Origin: JAVRLS01 sp031961205
GTDB lineage: Archaea; Thermoplasmatota; Thermoplasmata; Thermoplasmatales; Thermoplasmataceae
Direction: 5' to 3'
Assembly: GCA_031961205.1 (NCBI GenBank)
Contig: JAVRLS010000006.1
Coordinates: 1 to 37,767 of the forward strand
Length of the DNA: 37,767 nucleotides
This document shows positions 7,313 through 15,493 of the stretch, piece by piece (the first letter of the stretch is position 1; every line of letters starts with the position of its first letter). Position numbers and translations under genes: made by a program. The notes beneath the pieces were generated by a model that saw only the letters and a list, made by a program, of their open reading frames with translations, was not told the DNA's origin and did not search any database.

Positions 7313-8395
7313 TCATTTTTCTCTTTTATCATACCTTCCGATGATGCCGGCATCCATCATCAGATCCATGATAACGAAGGATGCGAGGGATTCAACGACA
7401 GGTACGGCCCTTATGGCAACGCATGGATCATGCCGTCCCCTGACGAGAATCGTGGACTCTTCACCCTTAAGCAGATCGACAGTTCTCTGGCTTATATGTA
7501 TTGACGGTGTCGGCTTAACGCCTATGGAAAACGTTACCGGCATCCCGTCGGTGATTCCGCCGAGTATTCCGCCATTGTTGTTGCTCCCCGTCGTTATCCT
7601 GCCGCCTGAAAGGAAAAATTCATCGTTGGCTTCGCTGCCCCTCATCCCTGAAAGCCTGAAGCCAGAACCAAATTCAATGGCCTTGACCGCAGGTATGGAG
7701 AACATTGCAGCTGATATCCTGCTTTCAACTGAATCGAAGAATGGCTCGCCTATTCCACCCGGAACTCCAGTAACCTCCGTATTTATCCGCGCACCCGTGC
7801 TGTCCCCGGCCTTTATGAGCGAGAGGATGTATTCCTTCGCCTTCCTGTCAGCCTCCGGGTCCGGGATTCTTGTTTCGTAATCGTATGCCGATCCTTTCCT
7901 TTCATCGCATTCGATATTACCTATCGATTTTATATAGCTCTCAACCCTTACCCCGGAATTCTCTATGTACTGCTTTGCTATCGATCCCCCGGCAACCAGG
8001 GCAGCGGTCATGCGGCCGGAAAGGAAACCTCCACCCTCGTAGTTCCTGAAATCGCCGTATTTCAGGTACAGCGTATAATCGCTGTGCCCGGGCCTGGGCT
8101 TCCATTTTAGCTCATCATAATGTTTCGATATAACATCGGAATTCCTTATGAATATCGAAATCGGACCGCCATCAGTATAACCGTCCGTGATTCCAGAAAG
8201 GATCTCAAATGAATCATTCTCCTTTCTCTGCGTAGTATAAATAGTCTGGCCCGGCCTCCGGTAATCCATGTATTTTTTTATGTAATCAGTATCTATCTTA
8301 AAACCTACAGGAAAACCGTCAATCACCGCACCGATTCCATCTCCATGAGACGAACCGAATATAGTCATTCTCAGGGAATGCCCGAATGTGAACAC
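7313..8395 (-). CDS. aroC: Chorismate synthase
   Basis: This 360-aa enzyme makes chorismate from 5-enolpyruvylshikimate-3-phosphate, the last shared step of aromatic biosynthesis, with reduced FMN as cofactor. The family signatures are clear: FGHSLRMTIFGSSHGDGIGAVIDG at the N-terminus, YRRPGQTIYTTQRKEND (with the RRPG loop), RPGHSDYTLYLKYGDFRNYEGGGFLSGRMTA, GGIGEPFFDSVES, the SNNNGGILGGITDGMPVTFSIGVKPTPSI block and RHDPCVAIRAVPVVESLASFVIMD. The length is normal. A TATA-like TTAAATAT (8417-8424) centred about 25 nt before the ATG points to a leaderless transcript. No other shikimate gene is in the window. Confidence 0.97.
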   Translation of the reverse strand: MFTFGHSLRMTIFGSSHGDGIGAVIDGFPVGFKIDTDYIKKYMDYRRPGQTIYTTQRKENDSFEILSGITDGYTDGGPISIFIRNSDVISKHYDELKWKPRPGHSDYTLYLKYGDFRNYEGGGFLSGRMTAALVAGGSIAKQYIENSGVRVESYIKSIGNIECDERKGSAYDYETRIPDPEADRKAKEYILSLIKAGDSTGARINTEVTGVPGGIGEPFFDSVESRISAAMFSIPAVKAIEFGSGFRLSGMRGSEANDEFFLSGGRITTGSNNNGGILGGITDGMPVTFSIGVKPTPSIHISQRTVDLLKGEESTILVRGRHDPCVAIRAVPVVESLASFVIMDLMMDAGIIGRYDKREK

Positions 8396-8416
8396 CTGAA
8401 CTTATCGAAAATATGC

Positions 8417-8424
8417 TTAAATAT
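8417..8424 (-). promoter_or_regulatory. TATA box of aroC
   Basis: On the minus strand the core ATATTTAA is centred about 25 nt upstream of the aroC ATG, the spacing expected for a leaderless archaeal mRNA. Confidence 0.5.
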
Positions 8425-8770
8425 CTATTCGTATCCCTGAATGGTCGAATCTCAATTGAAATCCTACTGATCGTAAAGGCGACATTGAAGTTATGGGATG
8501 CATTTCTTTCCTTATTTTCTGCTTATATTCAAAGAACGCAATTTCTTAAGGCATCCTGCCTATACTGTAACTTATCAACGGGGAATCGGTAACCTGGGTG
8601 TCCTGATCTTCATAATGCGTTATCCAATCGATCATGCGTATCATGTAGAATTTTTAATTCGTTACGGGAATACCGCAACGTTACCGTTCATGAAGATTGC
8701 TTTACCGAAAGGATCTCATGAAATGGAGAATATTTACCGGCAAAGAAACAAAAACTCCGTTTCATGATCT
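8425..8770. other. Gap between aroC and the histidine phosphatase gene
   Basis: No gene is supported here. A plus-strand frame of 89 codons (8498-8767) is open, but it has no recognisable motif, no clear promoter or ribosome-binding site and an unremarkable composition. It may be chance or a decayed gene. Confidence 0.4.
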
Positions 8771-9349
8771 TCAGATTACCTTCGAAAATGTATCCGTTAT
8801 TCTCCTGCTCAACAGGAGAGAACCAACCGAAAGGACCTTTTTATCCTTTAACAGTACCGCGGACATCGACGCATTCTTTATCTCTATGCTGAAGCTCTCT
8901 ATTTCAGAAAGGTCAAGAAAATGGCATATTATGGCCTTTATTGGAAGGGCATGGCTCACAATTATGTACGATCCCCTGTAATCAGCTATCAGTGAAAGCA
9001 TTCTCTTTATGTGGGAATCCCATGGTTCCATGTCAAGTTCCTCACGCTTCTTTTCAGGGATATCCTTAACATTTTTGTTGTTGTACATTCCGAAGCTGGA
9101 TTCCTTTGCCCTTTCATCTATTATCGGTTCTATTCCAACGGCCTCTCCGATTATTTCAGCTGTCTGGAACGCACGGAGTATCGGGCTGGATATTATCCCG
9201 TCAAACCTTAACCCCCTGAGCTGTTCCGAAGTCCATTTTGCCTGTTCCCTTCCCCTCTCTGTGAGCGGAAATCTGTTGTAGTCGTCCGATATTATGCCGT
9301 ATATGTTTGATTCGCTCTCTCCGTGCCTTATGAATATGACTCTGTCCAT
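8771..9349 (-). CDS. Histidine phosphatase (phosphoglycerate mutase-like)
   Basis: From the ATG at 9349 the protein is 192 aa and begins MDRVIFIRHGESESN, the catalytic RHG motif at residues 8-10 of the histidine phosphatase superfamily. Other expected parts are LTERGREQA, ISSPILRAFQTAEIIGE (second Arg of the site), DERAKESSFGMYNNK (acid residue region) and IIVSHALPIKAII (second catalytic His). It may be a cofactor-dependent phosphoglycerate mutase, a cobalamin-pathway phosphatase (CobC/CobZ type) or a general sugar-phosphate phosphatase; sequence alone does not choose. The frame stays open for 69 more codons upstream, but that extension lacks family sequence, so the internal ATG is used. Confidence 0.85.
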   Translation of the reverse strand: MDRVIFIRHGESESNIYGIISDDYNRFPLTERGREQAKWTSEQLRGLRFDGIISSPILRAFQTAEIIGEAVGIEPIIDERAKESSFGMYNNKNVKDIPEKKREELDMEPWDSHIKRMLSLIADYRGSYIIVSHALPIKAIICHFLDLSEIESFSIEIKNASMSAVLLKDKKVLSVGSLLLSRRITDTFSKVI

Positions 9350-9617
9350 TTTAACGGTACTGCATGCAAATTGGTGCATATCATTTTTGCCAATCCACGC
9401 CTGAATGAAATACGCCGGCGGATCTTCATGCGCCCTGTTGCAGGCCTGATGGCATCCATAGGGATCGAAAAACAAGTTATCCCTGCGATTTATCCGATCT
9501 TCACTGGAAATATGCCGGAATATCCGATCTATGCAGAAATGAGAAGTATCGTTCAATTTTATTATATCATGTTTCTTTGATTGTAAATTGATTTTGTATA
9601 TGCAGCAGTTAAAATAA
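9350..9617. other. Intergenic stretch between divergent genes
   Basis: It carries the leftward upstream region of the histidine phosphatase gene. Overlapping open frames exist on both strands (minus to 9556, plus 9323-9580), but neither shows a domain or coding signal I can defend. Confidence 0.35.
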
Positions 9618-9627
9618 ACTTAATAAG
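9618..9627 (+). promoter_or_regulatory. TATA box of the DUF255 gene
   Basis: ACTTAATAAG is centred about 26 nt upstream of the ATG at 9648, as for a leaderless transcript. No ribosome-binding site precedes the start. Confidence 0.45.
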
Positions 9628-9647
9628 CGAATAAAAATATAGAAGCA

Positions 9648-11645
9648 ATGTCAAATAAACTGGCTGATGAAAAGAGTCCGTATCTTCTTGAATATGCGGA
9701 TGATCCGGTTGACTGGTATCCGTGGGGCGAAGAGGCATTCGAACTGGCTAAGAGAGAAGATAAACCGGTATTTCTCAATATAGGATACTCCACATGCCAC
9801 TGGTGTCACGTTATGCACAGGGAATCATTTATGGATCCGGAGACCGCTGACGCCCTTAACAGGACATTCGTCTGCATAAAGGTTGACAGGGAACAGAGGC
9901 CTGACATTGACAGCATATACATGAGGGCTGCACAGGCAATAAGCGGTACTGGAGGCTGGCCGCTGAACATCATAATAACGCCGGATAAAAAACCGGTTTT
10001 TGCATTCACGTACATGCCTAAGAGGAGCGTAAACGGGCAATTGGGTTTGATAAATCTGGCCCACGACGTGAGTGAAATATGGAAGAATGGAAGGGAACAG
10101 TTTGAAAAACAGGCAAAGGCCGTTATTGATGCGATTGAAGAGACGGATATACACGGCAAGACAGATATAAAAACCAGCGATCTGATCGAACGATCCTATG
10201 ATAAGATATCGAATCTGTTTGACATGGAGAACGGAGGTATTTCCGGATCCCAGAAGTTTCCGAATTCCGGCGTCCTCAACCTTGCAGTTCAGCATTACAT
10301 GAAATATCATGATGATCTTTCACTTTCATTCCTGGAGAGGACACTTTCATTCATGGCCACCAGGGGTCTGAGGGATCATGTCAATGGCGGATTCTTCAGG
10401 TATGCAACGGATTCCATATGGATAATACCCCACTTTGAAAAAATGCTCTACACACAGGCGGAACTTATGCAGGCATATTCAGAAGCTTATATGATAACCG
10501 GAAAAACTGCATATAGAAAGGTAATAGCAGATATATTTAACTTTCTCGAAAATAACCTTGTTTCACCTGAAGGATCTTACTATACCGCAATGGATGCCGA
10601 TGTTGATGGCGAGGAGGGAAAGTATTACAAATGGAAAGCACAGGAATTAAAGAATATTCTCGGTTCCGGTTACGGAAGATTCGCAGACATTTTCAATATA
10701 AAGGACAGCGGAAATTTCGCTGACTGGAGGGGGAGCATAACCGGAAAAAATATTCTGTACATGAATGAAGACATTGAAAAATACGCATCTGAAAAGAACC
10801 TTGATCCCGCATCGCTTGAAAGTGAAATAGAAACCGATCTCAGGAAGATCAGGGCCGCAAGGGAAGGGGAAAAGAAACCCGAGATTGATAGAAAGATCCT
10901 TACGGATCTCAACGGGATGATGATTTCGGCTCTGATAATGGCTTACAGGGCCACGGGCGATATTGCGTATATGAACAGGGCAGTTTCAATATTAACCTTT
11001 ATTGAAAAATACATGCTTGCAGATGAACTGAAGCACTCCTATTTCGAGGGGGATGCCTCAATCGGTGGTTTTCTGTCAGACTATGCCTACACGATAGCGG
11101 CTGCAACGGATCTTTACGAAGTTACAATGAGGAATGAATATCTTGACCTGGCAAAGAGGCTGATCGAAGATTCCTTAAAATTCGTTGATGAAAACAGATC
11201 ATTTATCTTCAGCCTTGAAAATACCCTGATAAGGGAAAGGAATGAGATGGATTCCGAAATACCATCAGCATACGCAGTTCAGGCCATTAATTTCTGCAGG
11301 CTTTCCATGATCCTGGAAAAACCTGAATATCATGACATATCGGCTGCGGCTTTATCCTTTATATCAGACAGAATGGTTAATTTTCCGGTGGCGTTTCCAT
11401 CTTCAATTGTTGCTGAGATATATCTTGCGAATGGATTCCTGATTACGCTGTACAATCTAGACGATTCCATGAAGATTTTCAGGAAGATTTTCTACGGAAA
11501 TGTCGTGTGGATCTACCATAAAGATGATGAGCTGAATAAAAAATATGCAGCCACAGTGTGCACCTATGATTCCTGTCTTCCCCCCTTCGGGAAACTGGAC
11601 GATGCGATCAGATCGGTTAACGAGTCTGAAAATCTTTCGCGCTAA
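9648..11645 (+). CDS. DUF255/YyaL-family thioredoxin-fold protein
   Basis: A 665-aa member of the DUF255 (YyaL, human SPATA20-like) family. The N-terminal third is the thioredoxin-like domain: NKLADEKSPYLLEYADDPVDWYPWGEEAFELAKREDKPVFLNIGYSTCHWCHVMHRESF, with the CHWC redox motif near residue 50, then FVCIKVDREQRPDIDSIYM and GGWPLNIIITPDKKPVF. The remainder is an alpha/alpha-barrel related to glucosamine-2-epimerases and unsaturated glucuronyl hydrolases (HVNGGFFRYATDSIWIIPHFEKMLYTQAEL; YYTAMDADVDGEEGKYYKWKAQEL; DRKILTDLNGMMISALIMAYRAT). The cellular role of the family is not established. No signal peptide, so cytoplasmic. Length is typical. It converges on the lipid operon with 34 bp between the stops. 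Confidence 0.92.
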   Translation: MSNKLADEKSPYLLEYADDPVDWYPWGEEAFELAKREDKPVFLNIGYSTCHWCHVMHRESFMDPETADALNRTFVCIKVDREQRPDIDSIYMRAAQAISGTGGWPLNIIITPDKKPVFAFTYMPKRSVNGQLGLINLAHDVSEIWKNGREQFEKQAKAVIDAIEETDIHGKTDIKTSDLIERSYDKISNLFDMENGGISGSQKFPNSGVLNLAVQHYMKYHDDLSLSFLERTLSFMATRGLRDHVNGGFFRYATDSIWIIPHFEKMLYTQAELMQAYSEAYMITGKTAYRKVIADIFNFLENNLVSPEGSYYTAMDADVDGEEGKYYKWKAQELKNILGSGYGRFADIFNIKDSGNFADWRGSITGKNILYMNEDIEKYASEKNLDPASLESEIETDLRKIRAAREGEKKPEIDRKILTDLNGMMISALIMAYRATGDIAYMNRAVSILTFIEKYMLADELKHSYFEGDASIGGFLSDYAYTIAAATDLYEVTMRNEYLDLAKRLIEDSLKFVDENRSFIFSLENTLIRERNEMDSEIPSAYAVQAINFCRLSMILEKPEYHDISAAALSFISDRMVNFPVAFPSSIVAEIYLANGFLITLYNLDDSMKIFRKIFYGNVVWIYHKDDELNKKYAATVCTYDSCLPPFGKLDDAIRSVNESENLSR

Positions 11646-11679
11646 AGAAAATACAGGCAGTTATTTTTATTTCCTCCTT

Positions 11680-12441
11680 TTAAAGGGCATTTCTGCTTAT
11701 TTTTACACTTTTAATGCTATTTACTATGCTGCTCAAATCGCGGAATATGTCGTTGCTCTGTTCAGCGATGCTTCCAGTCACTATTATATCAGCTCCTGCC
11801 ATTGCGATCTTTGCTGCACTTTCGCTGTTCCTTATTCCGCCCCCGACGATTAACGGTATTTTTACTTTCGATTTAACATATGAGATGGTGCTTTCGCTAA
11901 CATACGTTGATGAACCGCTGCCAGATTCAAAGTAGATGAGAGGGAAACCAAAAAGCTTCGCAGCGGCCGTATACGAGAGCGCTCTTTCTCCATCTTCCCT
12001 GCCGATAAGATCCGCGTCCCCAACCTTTCCAGCGGTCATTCCCGGAGAAAAAATGATATAGGCCATAGGTATGGTTTCCATGCCCGTTTCAAGCAGGAAT
12101 CTTGCGGCACTGACCTGGTGCCCGACGATATATTCGGGATTTCTTGAATTGAGAAGCGTCATATAGAATATTGCGTCTGCGGATCTGGATATCATCTTCG
12201 CTGATCCGGGAAATATTATGATCTTCCTGCTCGTCCTTTCCCTTATTTTCTTTACCGTTCGATCCATCAGGCCTGAATCTATGCCGGTTGACCCGCCGAC
12301 CATTATATAGTCCGTACCCGCCCTTTCCGCTTCATACGCAATCTCAGCGCATCTGTCGGGATGCCTTGAATCCGGATCGATGAGGGTCATATGCAGCTTT
12401 TCGTTCTGCAATTTTTCAGTTATTTCTTCAAGTATCTTCAT
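11680..12441 (-). CDS. Geranylgeranylglyceryl phosphate synthase
   Basis: This 253-aa TIM-barrel prenyltransferase of the GGGPS/PcrB family forms the first ether bond of archaeal lipids from glycerol-1-phosphate and geranylgeranyl diphosphate. Signatures are HMTLIDPDSRHPDR near the N-terminus, GTDYIMVGGSTGID, IIIFPGSAKMISRSADAIFYMTLLNSRNPEYIVGHQ, the MAYIIFSPGMTAGKVGDAD loop, IYFESGSGSSTYV and the phosphate-binding PLIVGGGIRNSESA and GADIIVTGSIAE. The start overlaps the stop of the DGGGP synthase gene by 4 nt, so the enzymes of the first and second ether bond are translationally coupled. It is a soluble or membrane-associated enzyme with no TM segment. Confidence 0.96.
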   Translation of the reverse strand: MKILEEITEKLQNEKLHMTLIDPDSRHPDRCAEIAYEAERAGTDYIMVGGSTGIDSGLMDRTVKKIRERTSRKIIIFPGSAKMISRSADAIFYMTLLNSRNPEYIVGHQVSAARFLLETGMETIPMAYIIFSPGMTAGKVGDADLIGREDGERALSYTAAAKLFGFPLIYFESGSGSSTYVSESTISYVKSKVKIPLIVGGGIRNSESAAKIAMAGADIIVTGSIAEQSNDIFRDLSSIVNSIKSVKISRNAL

Positions 12442-13250
12442 TTAAACGCACCAGCAAGAAAAGAGACCATCCCGATTATCATGGCATACTTCGAAACCTG
12501 CTGCCCCTTTCCAGCATTTCTTACGGACAGTATGCCGGATAGTATAAAAACTATGTCAGCAGCTATAACCAGTATGAAATAGTACAGCGAAAGGATTCCG
12601 AGGAAATACGGGATGAATGAGCATACTACAAGAACAGCTATGAAGGAATCGGACAGCCTGAGGGAATTCTTGATCCCGTGAACCTTTGGAAACGTCGTGC
12701 GATCCTTATCACCCTCAACATCCTGGACATCCTTTATGATCTCACGGGACATGTTTGAGAAGAATGCCAGTATGAACAGGAATACCATCCTGAAGTATGA
12801 ATTTACGGCCACGCCGCCAAAGATGAATATTGCGCCTATGAGAAGGCTTATGACAAAATTACCGGAGAGGCCTTTCTTCTTGAGTGATATTTCGTATGCA
12901 ACGAGAAGGAAAATTGCGGCCAGAACAACGGACATAGCTATGTATGATATCAAGAAGGATACCGCAGCGGCTATGGCAAAAAGCAATACTGCATATACCT
13001 TTGCTGTCCCGGCGGCCATTTTCCCGGTCACCAGGGGCCGGTTTGGATGGTTAAGCCTGTCAACCTCTATATCGACAATGTCGTTGACGATATTCCCTCC
13101 CGATGTTACAAGAAACACCGATACGGCTGCAAGAGTAACTGCAAGAAGATGGAAGCGCATTGCGTAGCCTATGGCTATAAAGGCGGATATGTAGGTCGAC
13201 AGGAAGCCCATGATGCCGTTTATGGGCCTTATGATTGAAATGCTGGACAT
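12438..13250 (-). CDS. Digeranylgeranylglyceryl phosphate synthase (UbiA family)
   Basis: A 270-aa integral membrane prenyltransferase of the UbiA superfamily that adds the second geranylgeranyl chain to GGGP. The aspartate-rich motif NDIVDIEVDRLNHPNRPLVTGKM near residue 55 is diagnostic, and the second acidic motif is REIIKDVQDVEGDKDRTTFPKVHG. About eight hydrophobic helices alternate with short loops. The coupling to GGGP synthase (4-nt ATGA overlap) supports this call over menaquinone or haem prenyltransferases. An AT-rich TATA-like sequence (13271-13280) lies about 25 nt before the ATG, so the two-gene operon is probably transcribed without a leader. Confidence 0.94.
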   Translation of the reverse strand: MSSISIIRPINGIMGFLSTYISAFIAIGYAMRFHLLAVTLAAVSVFLVTSGGNIVNDIVDIEVDRLNHPNRPLVTGKMAAGTAKVYAVLLFAIAAAVSFLISYIAMSVVLAAIFLLVAYEISLKKKGLSGNFVISLLIGAIFIFGGVAVNSYFRMVFLFILAFFSNMSREIIKDVQDVEGDKDRTTFPKVHGIKNSLRLSDSFIAVLVVCSFIPYFLGILSLYYFILVIAADIVFILSGILSVRNAGKGQQVSKYAMIIGMVSFLAGAFK

Positions 13251-13270
13251 CTGGCAAATGAACCTTAATC

Positions 13271-13280
13271 ATTATATTAT
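13271..13280 (-). promoter_or_regulatory. TATA box of the lipid operon
   Basis: The minus-strand ATAATATAAT is centred about 25 nt upstream of the DGGGP synthase ATG. Confidence 0.45.
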
Positions 13281-13461
13281 TTTTTTCATTCAGGCAGCAT
13301 CAGTGCGATAATATCGAAAGGGATTCATGCTTCTCATGTTTCCTGCCAGCCTTCCGGAGATTCCCGGGAACGTATGCATTTTTCCATTTTATTTAACGGG
13401 ATACTATCGGAATACCGGGGCTGCAGATCAGTTTAAAGATCGTTGCCCTGTCAGGGGATTC

Positions 13462-14532
13462 TCATGGCCCGGTATCAGGTTTCTTTTCCCCGGGCCTGTT
13501 TCCATCTTTCCCGTAGCTGGAAACAAGTGAGCGGAAATCCCTGTAGGGAATACCGGTTTTTATTCCCGTCCATGAAAAATTTGTCCTTCCAGCCGTGAAG
13601 CCCATGCCTTTTATATTTTCGATTATGGAATCTATGGGAGGAATGCTCATGGAAAGTGATGACGAGACATCCGTCAGATCATAAAAGAGCAGGCGGTTGT
13701 CGTTCAGCATTCTGCTGAACATACCGGCATATTTTTCTGAACGGGCCAGGTCCTTCACTATTTCCGGATCGTTTATTCGACCGATCCATACCGGGCCCTC
13801 CTCCATCGTTCCGTATGATTCGTCTATTATGTCGCTTTTTCGGATTATCGATACGTTTTCAAGGTTGCTGTCCGCCCTTCCGGTGCCGTTGCTTATCCTG
13901 AAGAATATCCTGTAGTAATGCCCGTGCCATATTGACAGAACCGGGAAAGCGGCACGATCAAGGGCCGCCGCCCTCCTGGCAACATAGGCACATAGAAGCC
14001 TTACACCCATCTCATGCCTGTATACATCGTTCCTTATATTCGCTTCATACCTGCGCCTTGTCTTTTCAGGCGTTGATCCCGTCAGGGACGAAAGATCGGT
14101 TGCAGTTATGCCTATATATCCGTTCCTCCTGACCTTCAGGAGCGCCGGATCAAGGAAGGGTACGGCTGAACCATAGGGATCGATATCTATGAAGTCGTAG
14201 AGTCCTGACGAGACGGCACAGAAAAAATCCGTATTCAGTATCCTTATGTCCGTGCCATTCATTTTCGAATTTGCGACTATCGATTCGTAGGATCGCATGT
14301 CATTTTCAGATATGGTAACTTCAGAAGATGTTTCCAGGGCAATTCTTATGCCGCGTATGCCTGATCCTCCGAAACCATCCAGAAATCTCCTTATGCCGGC
14401 GTAACGGACAAACATCACCGTTATATCCCTGTTCAGGACCTGATCGCTGTTATAAAAAACTGCCCGTTTCTTTCCGGGACCGTGAAAAACTTCCGGAACG
14501 TCTATGATCGCAGATCCTTCCTCGATCCTCAT
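13462..14532 (-). CDS. trm1: tRNA (guanine-26) dimethyltransferase Trm1
   Basis: A 356-aa SAM-dependent methyltransferase that makes N2,N2-dimethylguanosine at position 26 of tRNA. Family features are the N-terminal EGSAIIDVPEVFHGPGKKRAVFYNSDQVLNRD, the SAM-binding FLDGFGGSGIRGIRIALE and SENDMRSYESIVANSKMNG, and the catalytic motif YDFIDIDPYGSAVPFLDPAL (residues about 120-140) followed by GYIGITATDLSSLTGS. The C-terminal domain contains the conserved GPVWIGRINDPE. It is slightly short for the family (usually about 370-390 aa) but no motif is missing. It is last in an operon with the THEP1-like and MptD genes, overlapping the former by 4 nt. Confidence 0.95.
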   Translation of the reverse strand: MRIEEGSAIIDVPEVFHGPGKKRAVFYNSDQVLNRDITVMFVRYAGIRRFLDGFGGSGIRGIRIALETSSEVTISENDMRSYESIVANSKMNGTDIRILNTDFFCAVSSGLYDFIDIDPYGSAVPFLDPALLKVRRNGYIGITATDLSSLTGSTPEKTRRRYEANIRNDVYRHEMGVRLLCAYVARRAAALDRAAFPVLSIWHGHYYRIFFRISNGTGRADSNLENVSIIRKSDIIDESYGTMEEGPVWIGRINDPEIVKDLARSEKYAGMFSRMLNDNRLLFYDLTDVSSSLSMSIPPIDSIIENIKGMGFTAGRTNFSWTGIKTGIPYRDFRSLVSSYGKDGNRPGEKKPDTGP

Positions 14533-15074
14533 TCCTCACCCTTGAGGACACGCATGACCTTGAAGGGGAGTATGTTCTTGTTTATCGGGGTTATGTCGAA
14601 TACCCTGACGCCTTCAAGGCTCTTTATCTCCTGAAGCACGGGATTCCTTGATCTCTTGTGAAGAGTTACGATGAGGGGTTTTCCGCATTTGAGTGCCTCC
14701 TCTATCCCGGCATGGACGTTCTTTGTTGTATTCTCAAGCTTTCCCACCTCATCTATAATTATAACATCTGAGGTTTCTACGGCTTTCTGCAGGCTGGAGA
14801 TCAGGATTTCCTCCAGAAGCCTCGTATCAACGCCAAGCTTGTCTATTTTCACCCTGGAAACAAAGGATTCATCACAGAATTGCGCTTTTTTCCTGGTGCT
14901 TATGTCTTCTATAACATATCCGGTTATCTTTCCATTTTTTGAAACCTTTGATATCAGTACACCCTGAACATTCATACCGTCTTTCTGAAGCATATCTATT
15001 ATCTTCTGGAGCGCTTCTGACTTTATAGATCCGACAGGGCCCGTTATCCCTATTTTTATGGCCAAGTCTATCAC
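14529..15074 (-). CDS. THEP1-family nucleotide phosphatase with degenerate P-loop
   Basis: A 181-aa protein of the archaeal THEP1 (DUF265) NTPase family, small P-loop proteins that hydrolyse nucleoside triphosphates. Walker B is intact and family-like (SDVIIIDEVGKLE, residues about 104-116), as is the C-terminal LIVTLHKRSRNPVLQEIKS. Walker A reads GPVGSIKSEAL (G12 to S19): the glycine before the lysine is replaced by isoleucine (normally G-x-x-G-x-G-K-S/T), so nucleotide binding or hydrolysis may be altered. It is coupled by 4-nt overlaps to MptD upstream and Trm1 downstream. Whether it works as an NTPase, or as a pterin or tRNA-related accessory protein, cannot be told from sequence. Confidence 0.82.
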   Translation of the reverse strand: MIDLAIKIGITGPVGSIKSEALQKIIDMLQKDGMNVQGVLISKVSKNGKITGYVIEDISTRKKAQFCDESFVSRVKIDKLGVDTRLLEEILISSLQKAVETSDVIIIDEVGKLENTTKNVHAGIEEALKCGKPLIVTLHKRSRNPVLQEIKSLEGVRVFDITPINKNILPFKVMRVLKGEE

Positions 15075-15433
15075 TCATCAAGGTACATGAGGGGGTAGTC
15101 CATTTCTTCGACATATTTCAGGTGTGCTGAAACCTCCGAATCCTCATATTTCACCTTTATGGACACATCGAGCATTTCTCCGGACAGCGTGAGGTACTTG
15201 TAAACACCCGGCCTTTTATTGTTGGCATAAATGTTTATCCTTACGATTGCATCCGTAACAAATGGCTGTACCATTATGCTTTCTTTTATGGCATTTTCCA
15301 GTGAAGCAACACTTGTCTGGTTTAACGGAATTCCCACATACTGGTGATAAACTGTACCTAGCTTTATGCCTGCTTCAAAAATCGCACGTTCCCTTGATGT
15401 ACACTTAAAATATTGGACTGCTGGATCTTTCAT
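15071..15433 (-). CDS. mptD: Dihydroneopterin aldolase MptD (archaeal type)
   Basis: A 120-aa protein of the DUF372 family, known as MptD, which cleaves 7,8-dihydroneopterin to 6-hydroxymethyl-dihydropterin on the pathway to methanopterin or folate-like pterins. Recognised blocks are TSRERAIFEAGIKLGTVYHQYVGIPLN and VASLENAIKESIMVQPFVTDAIVRINI. The ATG at 15433 is chosen over the in-frame start at 15472 because a strong TATA box, TTTATAAA (15452-15459), lies about 22 nt upstream and inside the longer frame. Transcription would start close to 15433. It heads the MptD-THEP1-Trm1 operon with a 4-nt overlap downstream. Confidence 0.86.
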   Translation of the reverse strand: MKDPAVQYFKCTSRERAIFEAGIKLGTVYHQYVGIPLNQTSVASLENAIKESIMVQPFVTDAIVRINIYANNKRPGVYKYLTLSGEMLDVSIKVKYEDSEVSAHLKYVEEMDYPLMYLDE

Positions 15434-15451
15434 TTTACATGTAATCGCACA

Positions 15452-15459
15452 TTTATAAA
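15452..15459 (-). promoter_or_regulatory. TATA box of the mptD operon
   Basis: The palindromic TTTATAAA is centred about 22 nt before the ATG at 15433 and lies just downstream of the end of the helicase gene at 15494. It decides the mptD start. Confidence 0.55.
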
Positions 15460-15493
15460 TAAATAATTCCAATTCGTAACCGAATATTTAAAA

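Noticed and set aside
8498..8767. 89-codon plus-strand open frame between aroC and the phosphatase gene
   Set aside because: No motif, no promoter or ribosome-binding site of the kind seen at real genes in this window; kept only as a low-interest remark.
9350..9556. N-terminal extension of the histidine phosphatase
   Set aside because: The 69 extra residues have no family similarity, and the RHG motif is expected within the first ten residues, as with the ATG at 9349.
13364..13373. TTCCCGGGAA palindrome
   Set aside because: Short, in a spacer without a promoter arrangement around it; likely chance.
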